64,000 nucleotides of DNA from Massilia yuzhufengensis (GTDB taxonomy: Bacteria; Pseudomonadota; Gammaproteobacteria; Burkholderiales; Burkholderiaceae_D), in NCBI RefSeq assembly GCF_900112225.1, contig NZ_FOLD01000011.1:1-64000 (forward strand), read 5' to 3'. The notes under the pieces were generated by a model. The model was not told the origin of the DNA. It saw only the letters and a list, made by a program, of their open reading frames with translations, and did no database searches. Both the position numbers and the translations under genes were made by a program. Every line of letters begins with the position of its first letter. Positions within the stretch are counted from its first letter, which is position 1. This document shows positions 56,740 through 64,000 of the stretch, piece after piece.

Positions 56740-58272
56740 ATGTCTTTCCAACAAGGCCTGAGCGGCTTGAACGGCGCTGCCAAAGCCCTCGACGTCATCG
56801 GTAACAATATCGCCAACTCGAGCACCGTCGGCTTCAAGGGCTCGACCACCCAGTTCGCCGACGTCTACGCCAGTTCGCTCAACGGCGCCGGCGGCATTTC
56901 GCCCGGCATCGGCGTGAAAGTGGCGGGCATTGCCCAGCAGTTCACCCAGGGTAACGTCGAAGCCTCGAATAACCCGCTCGACATCGCCATCAACGGCGCC
57001 GGCTTCTTCCGTACTGAAACCTCCGGCATGGTGCAATACAGCCGCAATGGCCAGTTTTCGATGGACAAAGGTGGTTTCCTGATCAATGCGCAGGGCGCGA
57101 AACTGACCGGCTACGGCCTCAACGCCAATGGCCAGCTGGCTGCCGGCGCCCCGGTGCCGCTGCGGATCGATTCTTCCGACCTGTCCCCGGTGGCCACCAA
57201 GGAAGTCGAGGTGGAGCTGAACCTCGACTCCCGCAGCGTGACCCCGACCAACACGCCGTTCGACGCCACCGACCCGACCACCTATAACAAGCAGACCCCG
57301 ATGAGCGTGTACGACACGCTGGGCAACCCGCATGTCCTGTCGACCTTCTACGTGAAATCGGGCCCGGGCACCTGGAGCGTGTACGCCGCCAACGACGGCA
57401 TCGAAGTGACCAACCTGGCCGTGGCGGCCGCCGCCCAGGGCACCGGCCCGACCTTTGCCGCGGTGAACACCGCCCGCGCAGCCTGGGAAACCGCCACCAA
57501 GGCGGTGCCGCAGGTGCCGGCCACCTTGACCGCCGCCCTCGGCGCCTACGCCACCGCGGCGGCGGGCATGGTCTCGGCCGCCGCCACCGCGGCCGACCCG
57601 GACGCCGACGTGGCCGTGATCGCCGCCGCCGCCGCCAAGGCCGCCGCAGTGCCAGGCGCGACCGCGGAAGAAGTCGACGCCGCCATCACCGACGCCGTCA
57701 ATGTCAAGTCGGCGCCGGTCGGCACGCTGGTATTCGATACCAACGGCGCCCTGAACAAGACCCTGTCGACAACCGGCGGCAACCTGGCGATCCCGCTGCC
57801 GGTGTTCCCTCCGACCGGCGCCGAACCGATCCTGCCGATCCAGATCGATTTCGACGGCACCACCCAGTACGGCACCGGCACCAGCGAAAAGCGGCTGGTC
57901 CAGGACGGCTACGCGGCCGGCAGCCTGCAGCGTTTCAGCACCGGCCAGGATGGCGTGATCCTGGGCCAGTACAGCAACGGCCAGACCAGGCCGCTGGGCC
58001 AGGTGATCCTCGCGAACTTTACCAACCCGAACGGGCTGGAGCCGCTGGGTAACAACGCCTGGGCCGAATCGTCCACCTCGGGCGTGCCGCTGGTCGGCAC
58101 GCCAAACTCGGGCAGCATGGGCGTGCTGCAATCGTCGGCGGTGGAAAGCTCGAACGTCGACCTGACCGCCGAACTGGTCAACATGATCACCGCCCAGCGC
58201 GTGTACCAGGCCAACGCGCAGACCATCAAGACCCAGGATTCGGTCCTGCAGACCCTGGTCAACCTGCGCTAA
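56740..58272 (+). CDS. flgE: Flagellar hook protein FlgE, with an alanine-rich insert
   Basis: A 510-residue FlgE, longer than the common 400-430. The N-terminus MSFQQGLSGLNGAAKALDVIGNNIANSSTVGFK and the C-terminus SNVDLTAELVNMITAQRVYQANAQTIKTQD are typical. Residues about 225-325 are an extra segment very rich in alanine (with AAGMVSAAATAADPDADVAV and IAAAAAKAAAVPGATAEEV) that looks helical; it sits in the surface-exposed D1-D2 region. The frame and codon use continue smoothly through the insert. Confidence 0.94.
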   Translation: MSFQQGLSGLNGAAKALDVIGNNIANSSTVGFKGSTTQFADVYASSLNGAGGISPGIGVKVAGIAQQFTQGNVEASNNPLDIAINGAGFFRTETSGMVQYSRNGQFSMDKGGFLINAQGAKLTGYGLNANGQLAAGAPVPLRIDSSDLSPVATKEVEVELNLDSRSVTPTNTPFDATDPTTYNKQTPMSVYDTLGNPHVLSTFYVKSGPGTWSVYAANDGIEVTNLAVAAAAQGTGPTFAAVNTARAAWETATKAVPQVPATLTAALGAYATAAAGMVSAAATAADPDADVAVIAAAAAKAAAVPGATAEEVDAAITDAVNVKSAPVGTLVFDTNGALNKTLSTTGGNLAIPLPVFPPTGAEPILPIQIDFDGTTQYGTGTSEKRLVQDGYAAGSLQRFSTGQDGVILGQYSNGQTRPLGQVILANFTNPNGLEPLGNNAWAESSTSGVPLVGTPNSGSMGVLQSSAVESSNVDLTAELVNMITAQRVYQANAQTIKTQDSVLQTLVNLR

Positions 58273-58291
58273 TAGCTTGGCGAACGTTCGT

Positions 58292-58358
58292 TGAACGCGC
58301 GGTCGGGAGACCCGACCACCCTACGGTAGGGTGGTCGGCTCCGCCGACCGCGCGTCCA
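58292..58358. repeat. Head-to-head pair of REP-like units between flgE and flgF
   Basis: Inverted unit 58292-58324 (TGAACGCGCGGTCGG... to ...CCACCCTAC) is followed directly by direct unit 58326-58358 (GTAGGGTGGTCGGCT... to ...CGCGCGTCCA). These are the same 33-bp units as at 16050-16156, but in the opposite relative order. Together they form a long cruciform that could attenuate transcription between flgE and flgF. Confidence 0.85.
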
Positions 58359-58393
58359 GCCAGCCCCAGCACAGCCGCAACAAGGAAAAAAAC

Positions 58394-59134
58394 ATGGACC
58401 GCCTGATCTACACTGCCGCCAGCGGCGCCAAGCACATCCTGGACCAGCAGGCCACGACCTCGAACAACCTGGCCAATGTGAACACCACGGGCTTCCGGGC
58501 CCAGCTAGACATGTTCCGCGCCGTGCCGGTGGAAAGCCAGGGCTTGCCAACGCGCGCCTTCGTGGTCAATACCAGTCCGGCCTCCGATTTCTCGTCGGGC
58601 GCGCTGCAGGTCACCGGGCGCGACCTGGACGTGGCGATCAAGGGGCAGGGCTGGCTGGCGGTGCAGATGCCCGACGGCACCGAAGCCTATACCCGCAACG
58701 GTTCGCTCCAGACCAGCCCGAACGGCCTGCTCACCACCGCCGGCGGCGCGACGATTGCCGGCGAGGGCGGCCCGATCACGATCCCGCCCGACGTCAACAT
58801 CGCGGTCGGCGGCGACGGCACCATCTCGACCATCTCCACCGCCGAGCAGCAGGCGGTGGCCAATGTCCTGGGGCGCCTGAAGCTGGTCAATCCACCGGCG
58901 GAAAACCTGGTGCGCGGCGACGACGGCCTGTTCCGCCTGAAGGACGGCGCCACCGCCCAGCCGGATGCCACCGTCAGCGTGGCCGGCGGTGCGCTCGAGG
59001 GCAGCAATGTCAGCGCGATCGATTCGATGGTCAACATGATCTCTTTGGCACGTTCTTTCGATACCCAAATGAGCCTGTTGAAGAACGCCGAGAATAACGC
59101 CGCGAAAGCCACCCAGATCCTCGCTTTGAATTGA
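58394..59134 (+). CDS. flgF: Flagellar proximal rod protein FlgF
   Basis: A 246-residue FlgF beginning MDRLIYTAASGAKHILDQQATTSNNLANV, with the C-terminal SNVSAIDSMVNMISLARSFDTQM. The start follows AAGGAAAAAAAC. An upstream in-frame extension runs through the repeat pair and is not part of the gene. Confidence 0.95.
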   Translation: MDRLIYTAASGAKHILDQQATTSNNLANVNTTGFRAQLDMFRAVPVESQGLPTRAFVVNTSPASDFSSGALQVTGRDLDVAIKGQGWLAVQMPDGTEAYTRNGSLQTSPNGLLTTAGGATIAGEGGPITIPPDVNIAVGGDGTISTISTAEQQAVANVLGRLKLVNPPAENLVRGDDGLFRLKDGATAQPDATVSVAGGALEGSNVSAIDSMVNMISLARSFDTQMSLLKNAENNAAKATQILALN

Positions 59135-59198
59135 TAGTTGCTGCAGCATAATTCTCCTGTACGTGGCGGACCGTGTCCGCTGCACTTAGGAGAATTCC

Positions 59199-59981
59199 AT
59201 GATCCGTTCGCTGTTTATTGCCAAGACCGGCCTCGAAGCGCAGCAGACCAACCTCGACGTCATCACCAACAACCTCGCCAACGTCAGCACCAACGGCTTC
59301 AAGCGTTCGCGTGCGGTGTTCGAGGACCTGCTGTACCAGAACGTGCGCCAGCCAGGCGCGCAAAGCTCGCAGCAATCCAACCTGCCTTCCGGCCTGCAGA
59401 TCGGTACCGGTGTGCGCACCGTCGCCACCGAGCGCATCTTCACCCAGGGTAATCCCCAGCTGACCGGCAATTCGAAGGACGTCATGGTCAATGGCTCGGG
59501 TTTCTTCCCGGTGCTGCTGCCGGACGGCACCCAGGCCTATACCCGCGACGGCTCGTTCCAGACCGACGCCAACGGCCAGCTGGTCACCGCCAGCGGCTTC
59601 GTCGTCCAGCCCGCCATCACCATCCCGAATAATGCGGAGTCGATCACCGTCGGCCGCGACGGCGTGGTGTCGGTCAAGCTGCCCGGCAGCGTCGCCCCGA
59701 CCCAGGTCGGCACGCTGCAGCTGGCCACCTTCATCAACCCGGCCGGCCTGGAATCGCGCGGCGAGAACCTCTACGTCGAGACCGGCGCCTCGGGCAACCC
59801 GAACCTGAACGTTCCCGGCACCAATGGCTCCGGTGTCTTGATGCAGGGCTATGTCGAATCTTCGAACGTGAACGTGGTCGAGGAAATGGTCAACATGATC
59901 CAGACCCAGCGCGCCTACGAGATCAACAGCAAGGCGATCACCACTTCCGACCAGATGCTGCAGAAACTGTCCCAGTTATGA
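59199..59981 (+). CDS. flgG: Flagellar distal rod protein FlgG
   Basis: A 260-residue FlgG beginning [47 protein letters not shown] cluster; the [12 protein letters not shown] region is FlgG-specific and the C-terminus ends [22 protein letters not shown] lies before the ATG. The last 4 bp overlap flgH (ATGA). Confidence 0.95.
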   Translation: MIRSLFIAKTGLEAQQTNLDVITNNLANVSTNGFKRSRAVFEDLLYQNVRQPGAQSSQQSNLPSGLQIGTGVRTVATERIFTQGNPQLTGNSKDVMVNGSGFFPVLLPDGTQAYTRDGSFQTDANGQLVTASGFVVQPAITIPNNAESITVGRDGVVSVKLPGSVAPTQVGTLQLATFINPAGLESRGENLYVETGASGNPNLNVPGTNGSGVLMQGYVESSNVNVVEEMVNMIQTQRAYEINSKAITTSDQMLQKLSQL

Positions 59982-60625
59982 AAAACACACTCGTCATCGT
60001 TGCGCTGGCCCTGGTGGCCGGCTGCTCGACCACCCCAAGCTCCATCGTCCAGGGCCCGACCTCGTCGCGCCCGATGCTGGTGCAGGCCGCGCCAGCCAAC
60101 GACGGCGCCATCTACAACGCGAACAGCTACCGCCCGATGTTCGAAGACCGCCGCGCGCGCCATATCGGCGACCTGCTGACGATCAACATCACCGAGCGCA
60201 CCTCGGCCGGCAAGTCCGGCGCCACCACCGGCAGCAAGTCGGGCAGCGCCAGCTTCACGGTGCCGGGCCCGCTGCAGGCCAAGCTCGGTGCGGGCGTGGG
60301 GCTGGAAGGGGCGAACAAGTTCGCCGACGCCGACACCCAGAGCGCGTCGAACAATTTCACGGGCACCATCGGCGTCACCGTCACCGAAGTGCTGGCCAAC
60401 GGCAACCTGATCGTCGCCGGCGAGAAGCAGGTCGCCATGAACAAGGGCATCGAGTACATCCGCTTCTCGGGCATGGTCGCGCCGGACACGATCCAGCCGG
60501 GCAATATGGTCTCGTCGACCGTGATCGCCGACGCGCGCGTCGAATACCGCACCAACAGCCGCGTCGACAAGGCCGAGATGAGCAATATGCTGTCGCGCTT
60601 CTTCCAGTCCGTGCTGCCGTTCTGA
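59978..60625 (+). CDS. flgH: Flagellar L-ring lipoprotein FlgH
   Basis: A 215-residue lipoprotein with a lipobox ending VAGC at about residue 15, then [35 protein letters not shown] and the C-terminal [31 protein letters not shown] typical of the L-ring. It is coupled to flgG by overlap. Confidence 0.95.
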   Translation: MKNTLVIVALALVAGCSTTPSSIVQGPTSSRPMLVQAAPANDGAIYNANSYRPMFEDRRARHIGDLLTINITERTSAGKSGATTGSKSGSASFTVPGPLQAKLGAGVGLEGANKFADADTQSASNNFTGTIGVTVTEVLANGNLIVAGEKQVAMNKGIEYIRFSGMVAPDTIQPGNMVSSTVIADARVEYRTNSRVDKAEMSNMLSRFFQSVLPF

Positions 60626-60627
60626 GG

Positions 60628-61743
60628 ATGACCATGCGCATGAAACTCACTTCGCTTGCCCTGCTGTGCGCGCTCTTCGCGGGCGCCGCGCCGCTGGCCC
60701 AGGCCGAGCGCCTGAAGGACCTCGCCAGCATCGCCGGCGTGCGCCAGAACCAGTTGTCGGGCTACGGTATCGTCGTGGGCCTGGACGGCACCGGCGACCA
60801 GACCAGCCAGACCCCGTTCACCGTGCAGTCGATCCAGGCGATGCTGGCGCAAAAGGGCGTCAACCTGCCGCCGGGCACCCAGCTGCAGCTGAAGAACGTC
60901 GCCGCCGTGATGGTCACCACCGCGCTGCCGGCCTTCGCCCAGCCGGGCCAGGCGATCGACATCACGGTGTCGTCGATCGGCAACGCGAAGAGCCTGCGCG
61001 GCGGTACGCTGCTGATGACCCCGCTGCACGGCGCCGATGGCCAGGTGTACGCCATGGCCCAGGGCAATGTGCTGGTCGGCGGCGTCGGCGCCCAGTCCGG
61101 CGGCGCGCAAGTGCAGGTCAACCACCTGTCGGTGGGCAAGATTTCCAGCGGCGCCACGGTGGAGCGCGCCGTCGCCTCGAACCTCGGCGCCGACAACCAG
61201 ATCCGCCTCGAACTGAACCAGACCGATTTCTCGACCGCCGCGCGGGTGGTGGAAGCCATCAACGACCAGTTCGGCGCCGGCATCGCTACCGCGCTGGACG
61301 GGCGCGTGATCCGCGTGCGCACCCCGTCGTCGAGCGACCAGCGGGTGGCCTTCATTGGTCAGCTAGAAAGCATCGACATCAATCGAGCCAAAGATTCAGC
61401 AAAGGTCGTCATGAATGCCCGCACCGGCTCGGTCGTGATGAACCAGGCCGTGATGCTCGACAATTGCGCGATCTCGCACGGCAACCTCACCGTGACGGTG
61501 GGCGCCGAATCGAACGTCAGCCAGCCGGCCCCGGGCTCGCGCGGCCAGACCGTGGTGACGCAATCGAACTCGGTCGATGTCAAGAAAGACCCGGGCCGCG
61601 TGCTGATGATCAAGGGCGGCGCGTCCTTGGGCGAAGTGGTGAAAGCCATGAATGCGATCGGCACCACCCCGCAAGACCTGCTGGCCATCCTGCAGGCGCT
61701 CAAGGCCGCCGGTTCGCTGCGCGCCGAACTCGAGATCATTTAA
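60628..61743 (+). CDS. flgI: Flagellar P-ring protein FlgI
   Basis: A 371-residue periplasmic protein. The signal peptide ends at AQA-ERLKDLASIAGVRQNQLSGYGIVVGLDGTGDQ, and the family segments MLAQKGVNLPPGTQLQLKNVAAVMVTTALP and NLTVTVGAESNVSQPAP follow. The ATG 60628 overlaps a GAGG site from the flgH end; ATG 60634 (two codons later) is an equal alternative. Confidence 0.95.
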   Translation: MTMRMKLTSLALLCALFAGAAPLAQAERLKDLASIAGVRQNQLSGYGIVVGLDGTGDQTSQTPFTVQSIQAMLAQKGVNLPPGTQLQLKNVAAVMVTTALPAFAQPGQAIDITVSSIGNAKSLRGGTLLMTPLHGADGQVYAMAQGNVLVGGVGAQSGGAQVQVNHLSVGKISSGATVERAVASNLGADNQIRLELNQTDFSTAARVVEAINDQFGAGIATALDGRVIRVRTPSSSDQRVAFIGQLESIDINRAKDSAKVVMNARTGSVVMNQAVMLDNCAISHGNLTVTVGAESNVSQPAPGSRGQTVVTQSNSVDVKKDPGRVLMIKGGASLGEVVKAMNAIGTTPQDLLAILQALKAAGSLRAELEII

Positions 61744-61755
61744 TAAAGACTCCCC

Positions 61756-62712
61756 ATGATCGGCTCTCCTTCCACTGACCTTACAGCCAAGTTCGCCCTC
61801 GACACCAAGGGCCTGGGCGAACTCAAGCAATCGGCCAAGGCCGGCTCGCCAGCCGCGCTGAAGGAAGCGGCCACCCAGTTCGAAGCCATGTTCATCAACA
61901 TGATGATGAAGAGCATGCGCGACGCCACCCCGCAGGAGGGGATGCTGGACAACCAGCAAAGCAAGATGTTCACCGGCATGCTGGACCAGCAGATGAGCCA
62001 GAACCTGGCCAAGCGCGGCATGGGCCTGGCCGACGTGCTGACCCGCCAGCTCAGTTCCAACGCCGTGGGCGCGCAGGCGCTGGCGATCGGCGCCGATGGC
62101 GTGGCCGCCGGCAAGGCCGCCGAAGCCGCTTCCGCGATCGCGCCCCTGAACGGCATGCGTCCAGGGATGGACGCGGCCACCATGATCAAGACCGGCGCCA
62201 CCCAGCCGGGCTCGCCGGCACTGGCGCTCACCACCGCGAGCGGCCGGGTGCAGGCGCCGCACGTGCGCTCGTTCCAGGAAAAGCTGCATGCCCACGCCGC
62301 CGAAGCCGAGCGCGCCACCGGCGTGCCGGCCAAGTTCATGCTGGGCCAGGCGGCGCTGGAAAGCGGCTGGGGCAAGCGCATGATCCGCAACGCCGACGGC
62401 AGCAACAGCAACAACCTGTTCGGCATCAAGGCCGGCCCTGGCTGGAAGGGCAAGGTCGCCACCGCCGTGACCACCGAATACGTCAATGGCAAGGCCCAGA
62501 CCCGGGTCGAGAAATTCCGTGCCTACGACACCCCGGCCGACTCGTTCAAGGATTACGCCAACATGCTGGCCAAGAACCCGCGCTACGAAAAAGTGCTGGC
62601 CAGCGGCGGCGACGCCTCGGCCTTCGCCCACGGCCTGCAGCGCGCCGGCTATGCGACCGACCCGAACTACGCGTCCAAGCTGACCCGCATCATCAAGCAC
62701 TCGCTGGCCTAA
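61756..62712 (+). CDS. flgJ: Flagellar rod cap and muramidase FlgJ
   Basis: A 318-residue two-domain FlgJ. Residues about 25-110 form the rod-cap domain (ATQFEAMFINMMMKSMRDATP). Residues about 165-318 form a glucosaminidase domain with AALESGWGKRM holding the catalytic Glu (about 201) and NNLFGIKAGPGW. It opens peptidoglycan for rod growth. Confidence 0.95.
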   Translation: MIGSPSTDLTAKFALDTKGLGELKQSAKAGSPAALKEAATQFEAMFINMMMKSMRDATPQEGMLDNQQSKMFTGMLDQQMSQNLAKRGMGLADVLTRQLSSNAVGAQALAIGADGVAAGKAAEAASAIAPLNGMRPGMDAATMIKTGATQPGSPALALTTASGRVQAPHVRSFQEKLHAHAAEAERATGVPAKFMLGQAALESGWGKRMIRNADGSNSNNLFGIKAGPGWKGKVATAVTTEYVNGKAQTRVEKFRAYDTPADSFKDYANMLAKNPRYEKVLASGGDASAFAHGLQRAGYATDPNYASKLTRIIKHSLA

Positions 62713-62742
62713 GCCGCCGGCGGGGCTTGTCGAAACGCCAAG

Positions 62743-62769
62743 TCAAGTTTTCGCAAAAATTGCCGTTGA
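62743..62769 (+). promoter_or_regulatory. Sigma-28-like promoter of flgK
   Basis: TCAAGTTT (62743-62750), 11-nt spacer, GCCGTTGA (62762-62769); compare TAAAGTTT-N11-GCCGATAA. It lies 27 nt before the flgK start, in the 84-bp gap after flgJ. This fits a late-class flgK unit. Confidence 0.75.
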
Positions 62770-62796
62770 TAGAACAGTCAGAGAAAGAAAGAAAAT

Positions 62797-64000
62797 ATGT
62801 CCGGTAACCTCCTTAGCATTGGCAAGACTGGCCTGTTCGCCGCACAGGCGGGCCTGTCGACGACCGGTCACAACATCACCAATGCCAACGTGGCCGGCTA
62901 TAACCGCCAGGTCGTGGTGCAGGCCACCGGCCCGATGCTCGATACCGGCGTCGGCTTCCTGGGCACCGGCACCCAGGTGTCCCAGATCAAGCGCTACAGC
63001 GACGAATTCCTCAACGTGCAGGTGCGTAACGCCCAGGCCAGCAAGAGCGGCCTGGAGTCGTATCACGCCCAGATCAGCCAGATCGACAACATGCTGGCCG
63101 ACCAGACCGCCGGCCTGTCGCCGTCGCTGCAGAGCTTCTTCAAGGGTGTGCAGGACATGGCCGCGAACCGCGCCTCGGTGCCTTCGCGTCAGGCGATGCT
63201 GTCCGGTGCCGAGACCCTGGCCACGCGCTTCCAGGCGCTCGACACGCGCCTGGGCGAGATCCGCGAAGGCGTGAACAGCACCATCGAGGCCAGCGTTACG
63301 ATGATCAATTCCTACGCCAACCAGATCGCCGACCTGAACGACAAGATAGGTACCTTCGCCGCGGCCCAGCAGCATGCGCCGAACGACCTGCTGGACAAGC
63401 GCGACCAGCTGGTGATGGAGCTGAACACCCACGTCAAGGCCACCGTGACCCCGGGCGACAACAACAGCGTGACGGTGTCGATCGGCAGCGGCCAGCCGCT
63501 GGTGGTGGGCCAGCGCGCCTTCCAGCTGGCGGCCGCCAAGTCGCCGACCGACCAGACCCGCCTCGAAGTGGGCTACATGACCGGTTCGCGCGTCACGGTG
63601 CTGTCCGACAGCGCCCTGTCCGGCGGCACCCTCGGCGGCGCGCTCGAGTTCCGCAGCAAGACCCTGGATCCGACCCAGAGCGCGCTGGGCAAGGTGGCGA
63701 TCGGCATGGCGCTGGAATTCAACGCCCAGCACAAACTCGGCCTGGACCAGAAGGGCGACCCGGGCGGCGACTTCTTCAGCGTGGCGCCGGCCTACGTGGG
63801 CCGGAACAGCAACAACGCCGTCACCAGCACCACCGAGGTCACGGCCGTCGTCAGCGACATCGCCAACCTGGCCGACAGCGACCTGAAGGTCGAGTACGAC
63901 GGCAGCAAGTACATGGTCACCCGCCTGTCGGACAAGGCCCAGATGGAGTACACCGGCGCGGGCGCGACCCAGACCATGTTCGGCATCGACTTCAAGATCA
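62797..64000 (+). CDS. flgK: Hook-filament junction protein FlgK (cut by window end)
   Basis: The first 401 residues of FlgK. The N-terminus reads MSGNLLSIGKTGLFAAQAGL followed by STTGHNITNANVAGYNRQ, the FlgK rod-hook motif; then QIKRYSDEFLNVQVRNAQ and SPSLQSFFKGVQDMAANRAS follow. The frame is open to the last base of the window. AGAAAGAAAAT precedes the ATG. It follows a sigma-28-like promoter and is the client of FlgN. Confidence 0.94.
   Translation, partial: MSGNLLSIGKTGLFAAQAGLSTTGHNITNANVAGYNRQVVVQATGPMLDTGVGFLGTGTQVSQIKRYSDEFLNVQVRNAQASKSGLESYHAQISQIDNMLADQTAGLSPSLQSFFKGVQDMAANRASVPSRQAMLSGAETLATRFQALDTRLGEIREGVNSTIEASVTMINSYANQIADLNDKIGTFAAAQQHAPNDLLDKRDQLVMELNTHVKATVTPGDNNSVTVSIGSGQPLVVGQRAFQLAAAKSPTDQTRLEVGYMTGSRVTVLSDSALSGGTLGGALEFRSKTLDPTQSALGKVAIGMALEFNAQHKLGLDQKGDPGGDFFSVAPAYVGRNSNNAVTSTTEVTAVVSDIANLADSDLKVEYDGSKYMVTRLSDKAQMEYTGAGATQTMFGIDFKI

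Overview
The window looks like a chromosomal segment of a GC-rich motile betaproteobacterium, most probably an Oxalobacteraceae member of the Massilia/Telluria/Duganella type. The reasons are the high-GC codon use, the tonB-exbB-exbD-exbD order, the flhB-flhA-flhF-flhG-fliA-motC-motD block, the rfbBDAC rhamnose operon and the family resemblance of many proteins. The genus is an inference from gene content; there is no rRNA here to confirm it. I saw no tRNA, rRNA, CRISPR array, prophage or origin.

Layout. 1-390 holds the 3' end of an IS1595/ISXO2-type transposase cut by the window edge; a second, inverted and 5'-truncated copy lies at 30.26-30.70 kb. 455-4368 (minus) is a TonB energising operon: tonB, exbB, two exbD genes and a secreted TPR protein. 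5.2-10.1 kb (minus) is the prkA-yeaH-spoVR stress operon. 10.7-16.05 kb (plus) carries an adenine/adenosine deaminase, an FtsX-type permease without an adjacent ATPase, a truncated haemoglobin and rmuC. 16.15-20.45 kb (minus) carries chrA, moaA and a fused mobA-moeA gene. 20.7-23.7 kb is rne, divergent from rluC. Then come a HAD phosphatase, a Rieske protein and sppA, a structured small-RNA candidate, rsuA, an outer-membrane phospholipase A and a FAH-family hydrolase. 33.2-38.0 kb carries surface-sugar genes: a WecA-like transferase and rfbBDAC.

38.1-64.0 kb is mostly flagellar. The export gate (flhB, flhA), placement and number control (flhF, flhG), sigma-28 (fliA) and a MotC/MotD-type stator read rightward. 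Then, after an accessory island, flgN-flgM-flgA read leftward and flgB to flgK read rightward, with flgK cut by the window end. Sigma-28-like promoters sit in front of flgM and flgK, as expected for late flagellar genes. The accessory island between the blocks (46.4-53.4 kb) contains a small secreted protein, two M35-type zinc endopeptidase paralogues, a globin-PAS-PAS-GGDEF-EAL cyclic-di-GMP enzyme and a REP-associated (Y1) transposase bounded by perfect 42-bp inverted repeats.

The least routine observations are: a stand-alone homologue of the N-terminal domain of the two M35 peptidases encoded convergently next to them; palindromic repeat units whose TAG end supplies the stop codons of two convergent genes (rmuC and mobA-moeA); the MobA-MoeA fusion in an operon translationally coupled to chrA; a 6S-like small-RNA candidate; an FlhG with no recognisable Walker A motif; and an alanine-rich insert in the hook protein FlgE.
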